In this document: positions 57,826 through 64,000 of the stretch, piece by piece | Numbering within the stretch: position 1 is the first letter of the stretch | How the letters are laid out: the number at the start of each line of letters is the position of its first letter | Origin: Epiperipatus broadwayi | Taxonomy: Eukaryota > Onychophora > Udeonychophora > Euonychophora > Peripatidae | Assembly: GCA_028023455.1 (NCBI GenBank) | Contig: JAQFVV010000050.1 | Coordinates: forward strand, 2,686,411-2,750,410 | Length of the DNA: 64,000 nucleotides | Direction: 5' to 3' | Translations under genes and position numbers: made by a program | Notes under the pieces: generated by a model | The model's input: the letters and a program-made list of their open reading frames with translations, nothing else | Databases searched by the model: none | Told to the model about the DNA's origin: nothing

Positions 57826-59287
57826 ATTTTATATGTGCAGGTGTGTGTAAGGCTGTACTTTTGTTTATGTATTTTGCATCTATATTTAGTAATGATCGGA
57901 GTTACAAAAGAGAAATCAGTTTCATTTAATAATTAATTTGAATTTTAGGAAATTGGTTTTAAAAAACATTCAAAAATAAATCTCACATAAAAAAGCTTAG
58001 CATAAGCAATGAAATTATTTAAAATGGCTGATAAAATTTTCAGTTATGACATGTTGGATTGAACCATAAATGGCTAACATTTTCTTATTGGTTAATTCTA
58101 ATAAAATTTTGTAAATAAACTTGAAAAAAGAGAAATTTAAGATTATAGCAACAATGATTACTAAGAGTAAGGTCAAAAGAAAGAGAAATAGATGGAAACA
58201 AAATTTTCACTTTAGAAGACTGTGAATAATTGCAATCCTTCAACAGCTAAACACTTCAGCATTCATAAATGCATGAGCCGCTATGTAAGGCACATCAATG
58301 GCATTTATGTTTATTTAGGATATATGTTCATGGAATAAATTTGATAGAATATCATATTAAAATAATAAGGAACCTGCATAATATGTTATTTTAATTTAAT
58401 GCAAAAAGTTTTAATTAATAATAAACATTTCTTTCCTCGGGATGTTATTTGGCCTTTGAGCACTCAAGTAACAAGTTGAGTGTGTTTTAGGTGATCAATC
58501 TTCACTTTTTTTTTATTACCTAGAAATTTATTCAGAAATCTTTAGCTTTTATATCCATTATTTTATCATTGTATCAAACTGCACAGGATCTTGGTGAAGT
58601 AAAAGTAGGGAAGGCATTAGCCAAGTTTATTTTAATTTGTATTTCATTTGCACTTCTCTTTAAATATATCTTCTTATATTCAGTTTCATTTGCTTTATTT
58701 CTAATTTGTAAATAATCTTTAGTGTTTATTTGTGATAAAAGCATTTATATTAAACAAACAAATTATAACTGTATTACTAAATGAAAACATGAGAGTAAAA
58801 TGAGAGAAAAATCATGTGTTGTTTTGATTTTATTAATCATATTATCTCTTTGTCTTAAATTGTAACTGGAAAAGTTATATAAATTATTATCCCAAGAAAA
58901 GTACTTTTTTCTAGTTTTCTTTTACAATTATTACATTACTTAATGCAAAAAATTAATACTTTATAAGTTATATATAAATCTATTAATTATTTATTCTACT
59001 GTAAAAGTCTACTGTGGTTACAAATAGTAAATGATTGGGTATCGTAAAACCTCAAAAGTGATAATCTACATCTATGTTTGTTACATTATAGCATAAAAAA
59101 ATATTGCACTAGTTTTGATGAATCTTACGTGATTTTCTTTTCTTTTTTTGTGGAGAATTTTATAGACTATGAATTTTTTCTTTATGGTACTTTTATTATA
59201 TTAAAAACTTTGATAATTTGCAATCTAAAAATGTATCACACCATCAAAATGTAAATAGAGGGCAACACTGATTGATGCTGTGGCTGA
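57826..59287. other. No gene recognised
   Basis: AT-rich non-coding DNA. Confidence 0.5.
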
Positions 59288-60692
59288 GAAAAAGTATGTA
59301 ATAGTGATCATAATTTATAATAGAAATGGTTAGTAAAGTGATGAAAAATAGTAATAAAAATAGAAAGAATAGTGAAAGATGTGGATGGAGAATGAATGAT
59401 AAGAATAAATTAAAAGAATATAAAAATAAAAGTTGAAGAAATCATAGAAGAATTGGTTATGGATGAATATAAGAACTGGTGTTGTGAAGTAGAAAAAGTG
59501 GCAAATAGGATTTTTAGGTGAGAAAATTCAGAAGAATAAAAATAATAAAAAAGTGAGAGTTAGTAAAAGTGTAAAAGAGGGGGGGAAAAGCATGCAGAGA
59601 ATATAAGTGTGCTATTAAGAACAAAGAAAGTTAAAAAGATATTAATGTTAAATGGGAAAAGTATTTTTTTAAAAAAGTAGTTGCCTAAAATAGATAATTA
59701 TATAGAGAAAATGAAATTAAATAGTAAATTATTGGATATTAATAGAAGTGAAACAGATGGGGGTAAAATATTTTGGAAATACATTAAAAGAAGGAAGTAG
59801 GGGAGAGAGAAATAGTATTACTAGATGATGAGGGAATAGAGTGTAGCTCTAGAGAAGAGTTAGAGACATTCTTAAATAAGTATATAATGGATATAGAAAA
59901 GATGTTAGATGTGAAGGACAGAGTGATAACAAACATGAAAGCATATAGTAATAAATATTTTGTTTACAGAAAATAAATTGAATGAGGCACAAAAGAAATT
60001 GGAAAGTGAAAAGGCAAGAGATTTAGATGGTTGCACAGCAGAGATGGTGATGAATTTAGAAAATATGACAAAATTAAAACTATTATTATGTTTTAATAAG
60101 ATGGCATAGAAGAGAGAATTTCCAGATAATTGGAATAATACAAGAGTAAGGCTACTATTTAAAGAAACAGGTAAAGATCATATAAAATTAAGCAATTATA
60201 GGCTGATAGAGGTAACATCAGTGTTATATAAAGTTTTCACATATATGGTGGCTGAAAGAGTCACAAAATAGATGAAAAAAATAATATAGTGGGAGAAATG
60301 CAAGGAGGTTTTTGATCAGATAGGCATATAGGAGATGTATTATTTGTAATTACACAACTTATAAATATGAATAGAAATACAGATCAACAGTTATATATGG
60401 TTTTTATAGATATTGAGAATGCATATGATAAAGTACATAGAAATAGATTATGGATAAGTTTAGTAAATTTGAGAATGGATGGAGCTTTAGTCATTATTAT
60501 TAAGAGATTGTATAAAATTATTATATGTATCAATTAGCAAATATAGAATCAGTTAAAGTTAAAAATGGAATGGGACTAAGACAAGGATACCCTATGTCAC
60601 ATATTTTGTTTTTTGTTGTATTTTAGAAAAATGGAGAGAGCAATAGAAGGACTAGGAGGAGGGATAGAGATACCATTAAGGGAGTATATACA
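59288..60692 (+). pseudogene. LINE fragment (D): linker and reverse transcriptase
   Basis: Collinear with about 34800-36170 of copy C and 3027-4070 of copy B. Readable RT blocks across frames: DRHIGDVLFVITQLINMNRNTDQQLYMVFIDIENAYDKVHRNRLWISLVNL (about 60318-60470) and RKMERAIEGLGGGIEIPL (about 60627-60680). It stops just before the FxDD block, so both ends are truncated. Many stops. Confidence 0.82.
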
Positions 60693-60714
60693 GAAATCAG
60701 AAATTGGTCACTTA

Positions 60715-61026
60715 AATAATAGAGATAAATTTTTTTAATATTAAATGCTTTTATTGACTGTGCACTAAAAATAAATAAAATAATTGTTTCTTCAATTACA
60801 ATTGGAGTTTTTAGATTTAACTTGAAATAAAATTATGGGAGGGAGATCAAGAAATTAATTAAATCAATCCATTGTTATAAAAAATAGAGATTGTCTTAAT
60901 TAATTTATGGACCCTCCCCATGCATTTATTCCAAGTTAAATTTAAAAACTGAAGATACAATTATTTTATTTCTTTTTAGAGCAAAGTCAATAAAAGCATT
61001 TAATATAAAAAATTATCTCTATTATT
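60715..61026. mobile_element. 312-bp foldback element
   Basis: Arms 60715-60866 and 60891-61026 are imperfect reverse complements. AATAATAGAGATAA pairs with TTATCTCTATTATT, and TTAAATGCTTTTATTGACT with AGTCAATAAAAGCATTTAA. Related pieces occur near 62800-62850 (TTGTTATAAAAATGGGGATTG) and 63503-63520 (AATCAATAAAAGCATTTA). Non-coding. Confidence 0.78.
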
Positions 61027-64000
61027 TTTATGTTTTTAGTATTGGCACAGTAAATGAAAATGTAAAACTGTATTACATTTTAAATTAACTGGACACATAT
61101 AGTTAATATATATATATATATATTGTGAATGAAACTATTCCAAAATATATGAAAACAAGGCTAAGAAAGCAATATTGTCTCATAAATAGTAATATTTCCT
61201 TGTTTGATGATTCAAATGTAAAGAAAACTAATAAAGATTGACAAAATGTAAAGCTAAAATATGTGGCATTCACTGAGTAACATCCAAATTTGGGTAATTA
61301 TGAGTATAACAATATTATAATTGAGTATGGCTAGTGATTTGGGCAATCACATATAATATATAAATCATGAACCAAGTGGTTTTCTCCACTCACTGAATAA
61401 TTGAACACTCTAACATGTATTACATAAATTTGTACTTAGGACACTGTAAAATAGATAAATAAATATGCCGATTCATAACTGGCTCTATGGCGGTTAAATT
61501 TATATTTACAATGATCTCATAAATGTTGTAAGGCATGTATGGTCCGAAGAATGAGTATCTTGCCTGGTAAAGAAAATACAATTTAATAAATGATGACTTA
61601 TTTGATGATAAAGTATAGTAAGAGACATAAAAAGAATTACCTTAATTGTAAAATAAATTGTGTAATAAAATAATTTTATAATGATTGATGCAAATCAAAG
61701 AACTTAGCTTAATAATAAAATAAATTTATTGAAATAAACATTAACTCATTGATGTGGATAAAACTACAATCTTATCATATATTTTATAATTTACCTTACC
61801 TTTTCTTTTTTTTAAGATTGCAATTAATAGACATAATATACATCTAAATTATAAAGCATATAGTCATAAAAGGGTTAAAGATAAACTCTTTAAACAAAGT
61901 AATAAAAGTTTTTAATATTGTTCCTTTTTTTATAAAAAAATATTTTCTCATATTATTTAAATGATAATGTTTGCCAAGTAAGTTATACTAATGAAAATTA
62001 TTAATAAAAATAAACTTTAATAAATGTTTATCTTTAAAATTATCATTCTGTTTTTTTAACAACTTTTTTTTAATGAAATTTAACTGATATTGTTAATTTA
62101 AAAAGGTTTTTATTAATGTCTGTTACCATAGTATTGCATGCATATGACTTCATCTGATATTCCATTATTCAATGATATTTCTTTTGGTACCTTTTTGCTA
62201 GAAAAAACACAAACATAGGAGTCTATAAACAATTTGAATCATCAGATGATATCCAATTATTATTTCTGTTGATATTATAATACAAGGTGAATTCAAATAT
62301 CTTAGTTTTATGGCAGTCAGCATATTATTTGTGATATCAATTTCAATTTAATCATAAAGATACCAAATTATGGGAGAACTCATGCCTGTCTTTCTAAGTT
62401 GTCTTACTAACAATGCACAGTTCTTCACTATATGTTTTGAATATATTTATAAAAATAAGGTAAAAATGCATACAATTTTTTTTGAGCAAAAGAAATTGTC
62501 TTCTTGCTGTATATCTGTAGCTAAGACAATACAAAACATAGTTCTTTCCTTTTTTAAACACTGACTTGTGATCATGTTATTCTCTTTCTTCTAATTCTAA
62601 TAAGGCATTGTTATCATATAATAATAATTTAAACAAAATATTTTTTAAAATTTAATAAATAAATGGTTCACTTATTTCAGATTCATTCAAATCATTAAAT
62701 ATTTTATTAAATATATGACTGTTCATTGTTTTCTTTGTTTAATTATTTATACACTACAAGAAAACTATAGATGATATCATGTATACAAATATCACATCAC
62801 TAAAACTTGTTATAAAAATGGGGATTGACTTAATTAATTCCTGAACATAAGAAATATATCTAATGAATTATATACAAAAATATGTATATGCTATATATAT
62901 ATTTAATATGTGTGCATAATTATATATGTATAATAAAATAGTAACTAGGTTTTACAGCTAAAATTGTTTGCCAGTTTTTTTTTTCTATTTTAAAACAGTC
63001 ATTTAAAAAAAATTGCAATCATTATTTTAAAAAATTATCATGAGTTTTCTAGTTAAGCTAGTTTTTTTAAAACAATTGTTTTAAAATAAAAACTGTAAAT
63101 TAATTTTTAATAACAATCTTAGTTTCTGATTTATTATATACATATAATTATATACACATATTAAAAATGTATATATACATTAAGAGTTTTAAATAGTTTT
63201 TAAAATGTTATTAAATTGAAAGAAAAAAGTTTAAATTGCCAAAGCAAATAAAAATTCTAAGAATAATTATTAAGTGCAGTATGTAAAATGATTGAATATT
63301 TTTTATATTTTTTCCACCCTCTATTCCATATCTATAAAATAGTTGATATACTAAAAATATAAGTCTTTCAAATAGATTAGTGTGATATGACAATTTTCAA
63401 GCAATTCTATTGAATTTAAATATATTAAACCTTAATTTTAAAATTTCATTCTAACTTAAAAAAGATCAAAAGTTAACAAACAAACAAACTGATTTTCCAA
63501 AAATCAATAAAAGCATTTAAAAATAAAAAACTGCCTTTGTGTCATCATATATTGGGTCATCTAAAAAATAAAATTTATTGTTATTACAGTAGTTATTGTT
63601 AAAATGATTGTTAAATATCATGGTCAATATTTGTTGTTTAAATATTTTAAATATATCTTGTACTGACTGCTTTATCTTTTGATATCTTATATATAATTTA
63701 CATTTATAATTTGGTCAATTTCTTGGTCTATCATGTTAGAGTTTTTAAAATCATATGACCTCTTAATTAATAACATGCTGATGCATTGGGGTGAAACTTT
63801 TTTTATATAATAATTTCTGTAGGCTTTCAATATCATAATTTCTGCAGACTAAGCATTTTCAGAGTTTTGTTACTCCATAATCATAGTCTCTTAGATTATT
63901 AATGTCATTATATTCAAATGTATGCAAAACTATCTCCTATATTATCCATTTTCTGGAAATGGCAAACTTTTCTATTTATTGCATGGATAATTTTATTAAT
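61027..64000. other. No gene recognised
   Basis: AT-rich DNA with short AT runs (61107-61123) and two small pieces related to the 60.7 kb foldback family. No domains or conserved frames were recognised. Confidence 0.5.

Overview
The window looks like AT-rich (roughly three quarters A+T by eye) nuclear DNA from an animal, most likely an invertebrate. The evidence is indirect: Penelope-like, Merlin, APE-type LINE and LTR-type elements occur together, AT microsatellites are abundant, and no compact bacterial gene layout is present. I could not name the species, and I found no host protein-coding gene, rRNA or canonical tRNA gene. Nearly all recognisable content is mobile DNA in different states of decay, often nested.

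Layout. 1-9 kb: remnants of a small repeat family carrying a hammerhead-ribozyme-like core, two joined + strand LINE fragments (2.7-5.5 kb), and a palindromic Penelope-like terminal unit (8.16-8.62 kb). 9-16 kb: mostly featureless, with a 665-bp palindrome (12.8-13.4 kb) and a foldback element (15.3-15.5 kb). 16-17.5 kb: a minus-strand LINE 3' end split by a short Penelope-like insertion with an 11-12 bp target duplication. 17.9-19.4 kb: a decayed charged reading frame interrupted by an insertion that ends in a perfect 68-bp inverted repeat. 20.9-22.1 kb: the best copy of the hammerhead-like family, an inverted element flanked by a ~13-bp duplication. 22.2-27.9 kb: three foldback or TIR elements and another LINE tail. 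28.7-33.3 kb: one composite Penelope-like insertion bounded by a perfect 12-bp target duplication, with an RT + GIY-YIG polyprotein broken by one stop codon. 33.3-37.5 kb: the longest LINE copy (PHD-like finger, APE endonuclease, RT). 37.8-48.3 kb: two ~2.94-kb direct repeats with LTR characters around a 4.6-kb interior that lacks RT but holds a broken, highly charged frame. 49.5-52.7 kb: a Merlin (IS1595-like) DNA transposon with an uninterrupted 294-codon transposase, 33-bp perfect TIRs and an internal higher-order tandem repeat. 53-64 kb: mostly featureless, with a truncated LINE (59.3-60.7 kb), a foldback element and weak tRNA-like and hammerhead-like motifs.

How the parts relate. The most interesting theme is a set of Penelope-like and hammerhead-like elements from several unrelated sequence families. 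They share three traits: ~11-13 bp target duplications, inverted (head-to-head) terminal pieces, and a short structured core of the CTGANGA...GAAA type. In the autonomous family a tRNA-like segment with box A and box B lies just after the polyprotein stop codon and before the hammerhead-like core. The 20.9-22.1 kb family has no recognisable RT, but its consensus comes close to a complete minimal type I hammerhead, and two copies lie 455 bp apart. It may be a retrozyme-like passenger mobilised by the Penelope-like machinery. That last link is inference.
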